Positions 1 to 7,175 of a stretch of 31,275 nt of DNA are shown one piece after another. The first letter of the stretch is position 1, and the number at the start of each line of letters is the position of its first letter. The DNA comes from Acidobacteriota bacterium. Lineage in GTDB: Bacteria; Acidobacteriota; Terriglobia; Terriglobales; Acidobacteriaceae. The notes beneath the pieces were generated by a model. That model was not told where the DNA came from. It worked only from the letters and a program-made list of their open reading frames with translations, and ran no database searches. The position numbers were made by a program, and so were the translations under genes. The DNA is taken from positions 1 to 31,275 of the forward strand of contig JANXQR010000182.1 of assembly GCA_025353435.1 (NCBI GenBank). The letters run 5' to 3'.

Positions 1-14
1 CATAGGAACTATTC

Positions 15-512
15 GTGATCAATATCCTCGGGATGAATATTCTCGGAACATCCGCTGTTGGGTCGCTCGTGGGATTGGTTGGCGTGATGGCCTGGCGAAT
101 TCGCGAGGGGCGGACCGCCGTCACCGCGCGCAAGATCATCATTCCTCCCTTGGGAATGGCTACGGGGTTCTGCATGTTCTTCGCCCCGCAGTTCCGTGTT
201 CCGCTTCTTTGGGCTGCCATTGCCTTCCTTGCGGGAGCGGTTCTGCTGGCGTATCCGCTTCTCCTCACGTCGCGGCTTGAACGCCAAGGCGAAGCCATCA
301 TGATGCGGCGGTCGAGCGCCTTTTTTGCAGTCGTTGTCGGTCTCGCGGCAATCCGGTATTTCGCCCGTGGATACTTCGATTCAGTGATGTCGATTCAGCA
401 GACGGCGGCCTTGTTTTTCATTCTTGCCTTTGGAATGATTCTGCGCTGGCGGTTGCGCATGCTTTCGCAATACCGCGCCTTGATGGCGGAGCAGGCACCG
501 GCGCAGGCGTAG
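15..512 (+). CDS. CcdC-like integral membrane protein (DUF1453 family)
   Basis: A 165-residue, very hydrophobic protein with about five predicted membrane segments (roughly residues 10-27, 41-58, 62-84, 101-118 and 127-146). The stretch RKIIIPPLGMATGFCMFF (39-56), a basic residue then an Ile/Pro-rich turn and a Gly/Phe segment, is what I recognise from the CcdC/DUF1453 family. In Bacillus that family is linked to cytochrome c maturation, although its exact role is unsettled. I chose the GTG at 15 because an in-frame TAG lies at 3-5 and AGGA at 4-7 gives normal spacing; an internal ATG at 33 is possible. No cytochrome c maturation gene is visible next to it, so the role is family inference only. 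The gene is complete and convergent with the hydrolase downstream. Confidence 0.7.
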   Translation: MINILGMNILGTSAVGSLVGLVGVMAWRIREGRTAVTARKIIIPPLGMATGFCMFFAPQFRVPLLWAAIAFLAGAVLLAYPLLLTSRLERQGEAIMMRRSSAFFAVVVGLAAIRYFARGYFDSVMSIQQTAALFFILAFGMILRWRLRMLSQYRALMAEQAPAQA

Positions 513-574
513 GCCGTCAGTCCCTCACGATTCTTCCGCGATTGAAAAAGCCTTTTGCTTGACCTGCGCATTTA

Positions 575-599
575 GCCGTAAAGTCTAGCGTTTTACGGC
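575..599. other. Inverted repeat at a convergent gene junction
   Basis: GCCGTAAA (575-582) and TTTACGGC (592-599) are perfect 8-bp complements around a 9-nt loop. The repeat overlaps the stop codon of the - strand hydrolase. There is no T-run on either side, so a Rho-independent terminator is only weakly supported; it may protect a 3' end. Confidence 0.4.
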
Positions 600-1535
600 A
601 GGAATCAAACCCTGCGCGCGCAGCCAGGTCTCCAGCAATTTCGGCCATTGATCGAGTGCCGCATCTCCGGCTCCCATGCCCGTGCCGTGCGGTCCATGCG
701 CAAAGATGTGCCCTTCTGCGGGAACCCCGGCTTTGACCAATGCCTCATAAAAGCGCAGACCCTGTTCAACTGGGACCGTCACGTCTTCGGTGGTGTGATA
801 CCAAAAGGTGGGCGGAGTGTCTTTGGTGACGAACAGGTCCGGCGAGTACGCCAGGCGCAATTCTTCGCAGCGATCCATCACATTGAAAAGCTTGCAGTAG
901 CTCAGATGCGAGGTATCGCTGGAAATCGCTCCGATCCAGGGATATCCGAGCACCAGAAAATCCGGGCGGCTTGATACACGCTCAATGGGGTCCTCTGCAT
1001 CAGCCTTGCCAGGAACCGGCTGGACTGAGGCCAGCGCCGCCAGGTGACCTCCGGCCGAGAACCCGATAATCACGATGCGATTGGGATCGATGTGATAATC
1101 GGTGGCCCGGGCCCGTACCAGTTGCACGGCGCGGCGCGCATCGAGGAGCGGCACGGGCAGCAAGTAGCCGTGTGAACTGAGCCGGTACTGCACTACGAAT
1201 GCTCGAAAGCCCCGCACCGTGAACCAATCGGCGACTTGACGCCCCTCGAGGTTTGCCGCCAGCCCCATGTATGCTCCGCCTGGCAATACAACGACCGCCG
1301 AGCCGTTGCCCTGCCCGGGTTGGGGCTCGAAGATTGTAAGGGTGGGGACATCTTCGCAGGCCTTGCCTTTTGCCTGCGGCGCGTCCTCAGGCCAAAGCCG
1401 GATGGTCTGAATTCCAAGCCACGCGTTGTTCTCGCCAGCAGTGGCGCAGGGCAGCTTCTGTGCGCTCGATTCGCTGCAAGCCAAAAGCCCCACCGTCAGA
1501 AACACCATTACACGTAACAAGGGATTCGTTTTCAT
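585..1535 (-). CDS. Exported alpha/beta-hydrolase (acetyl-xylan-esterase-like)
   Basis: A 316-residue serine hydrolase. The N-terminus is a signal sequence, with a hydrophobic core at about 8-20 followed by SSAQK. A possible lipobox ends at Cys20 (LLAC), so it could be a lipoprotein or a signal-peptidase I substrate. The fold markers are LPGGAY (84-89) for the oxyanion hole, GFSAGG (158-163) with nucleophile Ser160, a likely Asp251 and a likely His283 in GPHGTG. This pattern matches the BD-FAE/acetyl-xylan-esterase-like branch of family S9-type hydrolases, which deacetylate or de-esterify plant polysaccharides; the substrate is not visible from sequence. It lies divergent to RNase J with about 90 bp between starts. 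Catalytic class is confident and substrate is inference. Confidence 0.85.
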   Translation of the reverse strand: MKTNPLLRVMVFLTVGLLACSESSAQKLPCATAGENNAWLGIQTIRLWPEDAPQAKGKACEDVPTLTIFEPQPGQGNGSAVVVLPGGAYMGLAANLEGRQVADWFTVRGFRAFVVQYRLSSHGYLLPVPLLDARRAVQLVRARATDYHIDPNRIVIIGFSAGGHLAALASVQPVPGKADAEDPIERVSSRPDFLVLGYPWIGAISSDTSHLSYCKLFNVMDRCEELRLAYSPDLFVTKDTPPTFWYHTTEDVTVPVEQGLRFYEALVKAGVPAEGHIFAHGPHGTGMGAGDAALDQWPKLLETWLRAQGLIPAVKR

Positions 1536-1628
1536 GGTCGGCCCGATTATATCGAGAATCCAAACTAGGCCGCTTCTCTCGAGAACTCGAACCCATGGCT
1601 TTTCGCGGTGTTAGCATCAAGACTGAAG

Positions 1629-3284
1629 ATGCAGACTAAGAAGCTGAAAATCATACCTTTGGGCGGCCTTGGCGAGTTCGGAATGAACTGCATGGCCCTG
1701 CGCTGGGAAGACGACATTATCGTCATCGACGCCGGCCTCATGTTCCCCGAAAGCGAACTCTTGGGCGTCGACATAGTCGTCCCCGACATCACCTATTTGA
1801 TTGAAAACAGGGCGCATGTGCGGGGGATCATTTTGACCCACGGGCATGAGGATCACATCGGCGGCCTACCCTGGATGCTCAGTGAAATCAAGGTTCCGGT
1901 GTATGCAACCGAGTTCACGCTGGCCTATGTTGAGGGCAAGCTGGAGGAGCATCGCCAGCTGGATGAAACCGAACTAGTCGAAATTACGCCGAAGGAGAAG
2001 TTCACCATCGGCCCGTTCACGATCGAACCGATTCGGGTGACGCACTCCCTGGTTGACTGCGTGGCCCTGGCGATTGAAACGCCGGTTGGAGTCGTGATTC
2101 ATACCGGCGATTTCAAGATCGATCTTTCACCGCTCGACGATCACGCATTCGATCTGCATACGTTTGCCGAGTACGGCAAGCGCGGCGTGCTGGCACTTCT
2201 GCAGGACTCAACCAACGTGGAACGGGCCGGCTACACGCCGAGCGAGCGTGCGGTCCGCCCGCGGCTCGACGAGATCTTTTCGCGAGCAAGGAAAAAGCTG
2301 TTCTTCAGCTGCTTCTCGTCGTCGATCTATCGTATCCGCATCGCCATGGAACTGGCCCGCGAACATAAGCGCAAGGTGTGCATCATCGGGCGATCGATGG
2401 TGGAGAGCACCGAGATTGCGCAGGACCTGGGATATCTCGATGTGCCCACGGGGCTGGTAATCAATCCGGGACAGATGAAGGACTATCCGGTTGACCAGTT
2501 GCTGGTGCTTATCAGTGGCACGCAGGGCGAACCGATGAGCGCACTGAGCCGCGCCGCGGTGGACAACCACAAGCACGCGCACATTGAAAAGGGCGACACG
2601 GTTGTGCTCAGCTCGCGCATCATTCCCGGCAACGAGAAGGGTATCTTCCGCGTCATCGACCACCTTTACCGGCGCGATGCCAACGTGATCTACGACGACG
2701 GATCGCATGGGCTGATCCACGTGAGCGGCCACGGCAGCCAGGAAGAGATGCGTCTGCTCATCAACCTCGTGCGGCCCAAGTTTTTCATCCCCGTGCATGG
2801 TGACTATCGCCACCTTCGGCACCACGCGCAAGTGGCCATGGAGACGGGCGCTGTGGAGCACGCGATTGTGATTGAAGACGGCGACGTGCTGGAGTTGGAC
2901 AAGGATGACGCGCGCAAGGGGGACAAGGTGACAGCAGGCCGCGTGCTGATCGATTCCGGCTCGTCGATCGACGTGGTTGAGGATCTTGTCATTCGCGATC
3001 GTCGCATCCTGAGCGAAGACGGCATTGTGCTGGCGGTGCTGGCCATCAACAAGCGCACCGGCACCGTGGATCAGCCGCCGGAAGTGGTGATGCGCGGCTT
3101 TGGCGGCGCGGACATCACGGATCTCGCGCGCGAGGCGGTTTTGAAGACACTGGATGGCTTGAGCGGCGAGCAGAAGACGGACTACGGCATGGTGAAGGAA
3201 AAGGTGCGCGTGGAGTTGAAGCGCCTGATCCAGAAGACCACCGGGCGCAGGCCGTTGATCATGCCGGTGATTCTGGAGATCTGA
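1629..3284 (+). CDS. rnj: Ribonuclease J
   Basis: A 551-residue metallo-beta-lactamase/beta-CASP nuclease acting in mRNA decay and rRNA maturation, with both endonuclease and 5'-3' exonuclease activity in the family. It opens with KLKIIPLGGLGEFGMN. The zinc motif HGHEDH (His71, His73, Asp75, His76) follows, then HTGDFKID, the beta-CASP segment, and the late family motifs SGHGSQEE and PVHGDYRHL. The C-terminal domain ends near RRPLIMPVILEI, and the length is normal for RNase J. The open frame extends to a GTG at 1608, but the ATG at 1629 starts the protein exactly where family members begin, so I use it. No strong Shine-Dalgarno is visible for either. It is the first gene of a + strand run. 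Confidence 0.95.
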   Translation: MQTKKLKIIPLGGLGEFGMNCMALRWEDDIIVIDAGLMFPESELLGVDIVVPDITYLIENRAHVRGIILTHGHEDHIGGLPWMLSEIKVPVYATEFTLAYVEGKLEEHRQLDETELVEITPKEKFTIGPFTIEPIRVTHSLVDCVALAIETPVGVVIHTGDFKIDLSPLDDHAFDLHTFAEYGKRGVLALLQDSTNVERAGYTPSERAVRPRLDEIFSRARKKLFFSCFSSSIYRIRIAMELAREHKRKVCIIGRSMVESTEIAQDLGYLDVPTGLVINPGQMKDYPVDQLLVLISGTQGEPMSALSRAAVDNHKHAHIEKGDTVVLSSRIIPGNEKGIFRVIDHLYRRDANVIYDDGSHGLIHVSGHGSQEEMRLLINLVRPKFFIPVHGDYRHLRHHAQVAMETGAVEHAIVIEDGDVLELDKDDARKGDKVTAGRVLIDSGSSIDVVEDLVIRDRRILSEDGIVLAVLAINKRTGTVDQPPEVVMRGFGGADITDLAREAVLKTLDGLSGEQKTDYGMVKEKVRVELKRLIQKTTGRRPLIMPVILEI

Positions 3285-3311
3285 CGTCGTCGGGTTCTGT
3301 AGAATCCCCGT

Positions 3312-3845
3312 ATGAGCCGTACTGCTGCTTTGCTCGCCCTCGGCGTCGCGCTTCTCGGTAATCCGCTGATCGCCCAATCAAACACCCCTCCCGCGACTCC
3401 GCCGTCTACTCCATGCCTGCCAACCACCACACTCGATGAGCTGATCAAGGCCATCGATGATGCGGTAAGCGGCCCGGGAGACAAGGACCGCACCTGCTTC
3501 CGGGACGTGATGCTGCCGAACGCTCGGCTGATCCCGGTTTCGAAGGCGCCTGACGGTACAGTCGTGCCCCACGTTCTCACCGTGGACGGGTGGATCGAGG
3601 CAGTGGCGAGACGCGGGAGCTCGGTCTTTTTCGAGCGCCAGGTGAAGGTCGGCACGGAGCAGTTCGGGCATATTGCGCATCTGTGGAGCACCTACGAGGT
3701 TCGGCCTACGCCCGATGGGAAAGCTACGGTGCGCGGCATCAACAGCATCCAGGCGGTTTATGACGGGACACGCTGGAAGATACAGGAGATTCTCTGGCAG
3801 GCTGAGACACCCGCCGAACCCGTTCCGGAGAAGTATTTGCCATGA
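3312..3845 (+). CDS. Secreted NTF2/SnoaL-like protein
   Basis: A 177-residue protein with a signal peptide (hydrophobic residues about 5-20, then LIAQSN as a likely cleavage region) and a Pro/Thr-rich linker. A compact domain follows in which LDELIKAIDDAVSGPGD, FFERQVKV, IAHLWSTYEVR and VYDGTRWKIQEILW look like the alternating helices and curved sheet of the NTF2-like (SnoaL) fold. No catalytic residues can be assigned. Its stop overlaps the next start as ATGA (3842-3845), so translation of the dehydratase is probably coupled to it. That is odd, because this product should be exported while the dehydratase is cytoplasmic. The ribosome-binding site upstream of the ATG is poor. The fold call is moderate and the function is unknown. 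Confidence 0.75.
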   Translation: MSRTAALLALGVALLGNPLIAQSNTPPATPPSTPCLPTTTLDELIKAIDDAVSGPGDKDRTCFRDVMLPNARLIPVSKAPDGTVVPHVLTVDGWIEAVARRGSSVFFERQVKVGTEQFGHIAHLWSTYEVRPTPDGKATVRGINSIQAVYDGTRWKIQEILWQAETPAEPVPEKYLP

Positions 3846-4843
3846 GTACCGCCCCTGAGACGCTTGTGAATCTCGAAATGATCCGCGCTGCGGCAAAGCG
3901 GATTGCGGGCATCGCAGTAAGGACGCCGCTAGTGCGGGCTCCGTTTGAAGGAGTAGCCGGGCGCGGATTCCCACGCGAGATCTGGTTGAAGGCCGAGAGT
4001 CTGCAACCGATTGGCAGCTTCAAGCTGAGAGGGGCGGCGAACAAGATTCTGCAGCTTTCCCGAGATGAGATTGCGCGGGGAGTCATCACCTATTCGAGCG
4101 GCAATCATGCCCAAGGGGTTGCTTATGCTGCGCGAGAGGTGGGGGCGAAGGCCGTAATTGTGATGCCGTCCAATGCACCTGCGATCAAGCGCGCGGCAAC
4201 TCTGGCTTTGGGTGCGGAGGTTGTGGATGTAGGCCTGGCGTCAAGCGAAAGATTGGCCAAAGCCGAGGAACTCGTGCGGGCCCACGGGTATATAGTTGTG
4301 CCGCCTTATGACGATGAGAAGATCATCGCCGGGCAGGCCACGTGCGGACTGGAAATTGTGGCGGCCCTGCCGGACGTAGACCTGGTGCTTGCGCCGGTTT
4401 CCGGCGGCGGATTGCTGAGCGGCACGGCGACGGCCATCAAATTGCTTCGTCCTGAAGCGAAGGTCTTCGGCATTGAGCCGGAGTTGGCCGGTGACACCGC
4501 GGAGAGCTTTCGAACCGGAAAGATTGTGACATGGCCGGCTGAGATGACCAGCCGTACCATCGCCGACGGGTTGCGAACGCAGAGTGTGGGTGAACTCAAT
4601 TTCGCGCACATCCAGGCTTATGTTGACGGCATCATCACCGTGACGGAGGCGGAGATTCGCGCGGCAATGCGGGCGATTGTGGCGACTGCCCGGCTGGTTC
4701 CGGAGCCGAGCGGCGCGGTAACGACGGCAGCGCTTCTGTTCCATGCCGCCGAGTTGCCGCCTTGTCGCAGGGCGGTGGCGATTGTCAGCGGTGGGAATGT
4801 GGATCCAAAGATGCTTGCGGAGATCCTTGCAGAAGGTGACTAG
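3842..4843 (+). CDS. PLP-dependent threonine/serine dehydratase
   Basis: A 333-residue fold-type II PLP enzyme. Lys61 in IGSFKLRGA is the Schiff-base lysine, SSGNHAQGVA (85-94) is the Asn loop, and SGGGLLSG (187-194) is the glycine-rich phosphate-binding loop. Family members deaminate L-threonine to 2-oxobutanoate and L-serine to pyruvate, and some racemise serine. It lacks the C-terminal ACT-like regulatory domains of biosynthetic IlvA (about 500 residues). Its size therefore fits the catabolic TdcB, short IlvA or serine-racemase-like groups, and it is unlikely to be isoleucine feedback-controlled through such a domain. The ATG overlaps the previous stop by 4 bp, indicating translational coupling. 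Exact substrate preference cannot be read from sequence. Confidence 0.9.
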   Translation: MSTAPETLVNLEMIRAAAKRIAGIAVRTPLVRAPFEGVAGRGFPREIWLKAESLQPIGSFKLRGAANKILQLSRDEIARGVITYSSGNHAQGVAYAAREVGAKAVIVMPSNAPAIKRAATLALGAEVVDVGLASSERLAKAEELVRAHGYIVVPPYDDEKIIAGQATCGLEIVAALPDVDLVLAPVSGGGLLSGTATAIKLLRPEAKVFGIEPELAGDTAESFRTGKIVTWPAEMTSRTIADGLRTQSVGELNFAHIQAYVDGIITVTEAEIRAAMRAIVATARLVPEPSGAVTTAALLFHAAELPPCRRAVAIVSGGNVDPKMLAEILAEGD

Positions 4844-4924
4844 TCCGACAGCGGGTCCGCTAAATCGCAGCGTGGAATGGCGTTGTCCTGCTCACTTCGA
4901 GGTGAGTGGGGCGTCGTTTGAACT

Positions 4925-5974
4925 ATGATGCCGTTGATGAATACACCTTGGTTTTCCCCGAAATTTCGCAGCCTGGCGATTGCCGCGAGTGTCTTCGGAC
5001 TTTTGTGCACAGCCTGGTCCGCGGAAAAGCAGAAGAAGGACAACATCCAGAAGCCAATGGCCGGCCCACGCGCGACGGCCTTGCGCGTGACCTGGCTCTA
5101 CGTGGCGCCTGATCAAAGCGCGCAGAAGGTGGACCGGGTCCAGATTGGCCGCGAAATGGTGGTGGCTGAAAAGAGCGGCACCTGGCTGCGCGTCTACGCC
5201 AACACTGACATTGAGGAAGTGAGCAACGACCGCGATACGCCGCTGGTGGGCAGCGATAACGTGCCGACGCCGATCTCAGGGTGGATGGAGGCGCGCGGTG
5301 TGGTTATCGAGACGACCGCTGACGGGGACCAGGTAATCATGGGCGAGGCTGCCAACGAGGAAGCCCTGGCAAGCGACCCGCGCGGGGCGGCTAACGCAGC
5401 GCAAAGCGCGCGTCTGCTCTATCGCCGTTTGGTGGAGATGTTCCCCAACTCAACGCTGGCGGCGGAGGCGGCCTGGAGAGCTGCGGACATCGAATGGCAG
5501 ATCGAGAAGTCCGACGAGGCGACGCGGCCCTCGGCTAAAGAGCAGAAGGCCTACATGCGCGAAGGAATGGATGAGGACGCGATGAAGAAGGTCATCAAGT
5601 TCTATCCACACACTAAGCAGGCCGACATGGCCGCGTATGCCCTGATCGACAATAAGCTTTGCGGGGAGTGGCAGGGGCAGGAAAAATGCCCGGAGAAGGA
5701 AGCCGAGTTGTACGAGAAGTACGCGACGGAACATCCGGATGGACCGCGCACACCAAAGGCTCTGTACGAGGCAGTCTATCGAAACGCGGTGTTGGTGGAC
5801 ATGTACAACGCGGATAACAGCGACAAGAAGGCGGACGGCGCCAAGGCCCACGCGCATGACTTGGCCGGCCGGCTAAAGGACAAGTTTCCGCTGTCGGACT
5901 ACGCGTCGCGAGCAGCGGCTCTTGTCTTCAAGCTTGACCAGGGCATTCCGGTTTACGGCATCGATCGGCAATAG
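4925..5974 (+). CDS. Exported SH3-like and TPR-like repeat protein
   Basis: A 349-residue protein with an N-terminal signal sequence (hydrophobic core about 15-28, ending AWSAEK). A bacterial SH3-like domain follows at about residues 48-130: RVTWLYVAPDQSAQKV, MVVAEKSGTWLRVYA and GWMEARGVV are typical strands. Helical repeats fill the rest. AAQSARLLYRRLVEMFPNS and AAEAAWRAADIEW resemble TPR or BamD/YbgF-type repeats, and a later YEKYATEHPDGPRTPKALY helix pair repeats the pattern. This architecture suggests a periplasmic or envelope scaffold binding peptidoglycan or partner proteins, but no function is established. ATGs at 4925, 4928 and 4937 are all possible starts and the ribosome-binding site is not decisive. 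It has about 80 bp upstream and may have its own promoter. Confidence 0.8.
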   Translation: MMPLMNTPWFSPKFRSLAIAASVFGLLCTAWSAEKQKKDNIQKPMAGPRATALRVTWLYVAPDQSAQKVDRVQIGREMVVAEKSGTWLRVYANTDIEEVSNDRDTPLVGSDNVPTPISGWMEARGVVIETTADGDQVIMGEAANEEALASDPRGAANAAQSARLLYRRLVEMFPNSTLAAEAAWRAADIEWQIEKSDEATRPSAKEQKAYMREGMDEDAMKKVIKFYPHTKQADMAAYALIDNKLCGEWQGQEKCPEKEAELYEKYATEHPDGPRTPKALYEAVYRNAVLVDMYNADNSDKKADGAKAHAHDLAGRLKDKFPLSDYASRAAALVFKLDQGIPVYGIDRQ

Positions 5975-6115
5975 CTTCCCGTAGCGGGCAAATCGCTTTT
6001 GTTCAACGAAGGTTCAAGAACTACAATGGTTGCTTAGCCTTATGATCGTGGGAGACCGTTGCACACAAAGGCGGGGGCGCATTCGTCGTAGAGTTTCAGC
6101 CCCACCGGAGGCTTT

Positions 6116-6997
6116 TTGAACGTCTACATTGTTTCAGTCCTGTTGGGGATTGTGGAAGGCCTGACAGAATTTCTTCCCGTCAGTTCGACGGCGCACTTGC
6201 GCATTGCTGAAGCATTGCTCAGGCTCCCGCTCGATGACGCCTATTGGAAGATGTACACGATTGTGATCCAGGCAGGGGCCATCGTAGCGCTGCTGCTGCT
6301 TTATCTGGCGCGAATCCTGGAATTTATGCGCACGTTTCCACGAGGGGAGCGCCGGGATCGCAACTATCTGACACACCCCATTTCGCTGACGATTATTGCC
6401 TTCATCTGTACGTCGATTCCCGCCCTTCTGCTGAAAAAGTGGAGTGACAGGAACCTGAGCAGTTTGACTGTGATCGCAATTGCGCTGCTGCTTGGCGGTG
6501 TGATCATGTGGGTTGTCGACAGCTGGTCGTGGCGCTATGAACCGCACACCGTGCACGTGGAAGAGATTGGCATGGGCCAGGCCGTTTGGATCGGCTTGTG
6601 CCAATCGCTTTCGGCCATCTTCCCGGGCACTTCACGTTCCATGTCCACGATTGCCGCAGGGCAGTTGGTGGGGATGGACCGGCCGACGGCGCTTGAGTTC
6701 AGCTTTCTTCTGTCGATTCCGACAATGCTGGCTGCGACGGCGTATGACCTGTTCAAGGAGATTCATACCAGCAAGGCTGCGCAGGCTGCCGGGGACGTTG
6801 CCACCCACGTAACCATGAATGGCGAACGGTGGATTGTGCTGGCCATCGGGTTCGTGGTTTCTTTCATCGTGGCGCTGGTGGTTGTGGAGTGGTTTCTGGG
6901 TTGGGTGCGGAAGCACGGATTCACAGTATTCGCCGTTTATCGCATTCTGCTTGGCATTGTGCTGCTGATCTGGGGACACAGAATTGTCGGCCACTGA
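6116..6997 (+). CDS. uppP: Undecaprenyl-diphosphatase
   Basis: A 293-residue polytopic membrane enzyme of the BacA/UppP family. It removes a phosphate from undecaprenyl diphosphate so the lipid carrier for peptidoglycan and O-antigen synthesis can be reused; overexpression gives bacitracin resistance in known members. Both family signatures are present: the E-x3-E region EGLTEFLPVSSTAHL (14-28) and PGTSRSMST (170-178) with the essential Arg174. There are seven to eight hydrophobic segments. The start is a TTG at 6116, preceded by GGAGG (6107-6111) with a short 4-nt spacer; starting at this codon places the family N-terminus correctly. A weak 4-bp AGCC/GGCT pairing overlaps this ribosome-binding site. 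The function call is firm. Confidence 0.95.
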   Translation: MNVYIVSVLLGIVEGLTEFLPVSSTAHLRIAEALLRLPLDDAYWKMYTIVIQAGAIVALLLLYLARILEFMRTFPRGERRDRNYLTHPISLTIIAFICTSIPALLLKKWSDRNLSSLTVIAIALLLGGVIMWVVDSWSWRYEPHTVHVEEIGMGQAVWIGLCQSLSAIFPGTSRSMSTIAAGQLVGMDRPTALEFSFLLSIPTMLAATAYDLFKEIHTSKAAQAAGDVATHVTMNGERWIVLAIGFVVSFIVALVVVEWFLGWVRKHGFTVFAVYRILLGIVLLIWGHRIVGH

Positions 6998-7080
6998 GAT
7001 TGCCAGCGGGTCAACGGTCCGCGCGGGGGTGGATATCCAGATTCCCCCTGTTTTTGTTCGACCACGATTAGCCCCGCGAC

Positions 7081-7089
7081 TGGGATAAT
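7081..7089 (+). promoter_or_regulatory. Possible extended -10 promoter element upstream of ftsK
   Basis: TGGGATAAT matches an extended -10 box (TGn followed by GATAAT) about 87 bp before the ftsK start, inside the 178-bp gap after uppP. No -35 box at standard spacing is convincing, which is tolerated for extended -10 promoters. This is pattern matching only. Confidence 0.3.
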
Positions 7090-7175
7090 AGAATCTGCTC
7101 TGGGATTCTTCGCCCGCCCTGGAAGCTCGACACGCAAACAGGTTTGCGGCGGCCAGGAGCGGAGGCGGCATCCCC

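Noticed and set aside
2208..3377. Long - strand open frame (389 codons) antisense to RNase J
   Set aside because: It is a codon-bias shadow of rnj: His/Val/Ala-rich, no recognisable domain, no ribosome-binding site, and it overlaps a certain gene completely.
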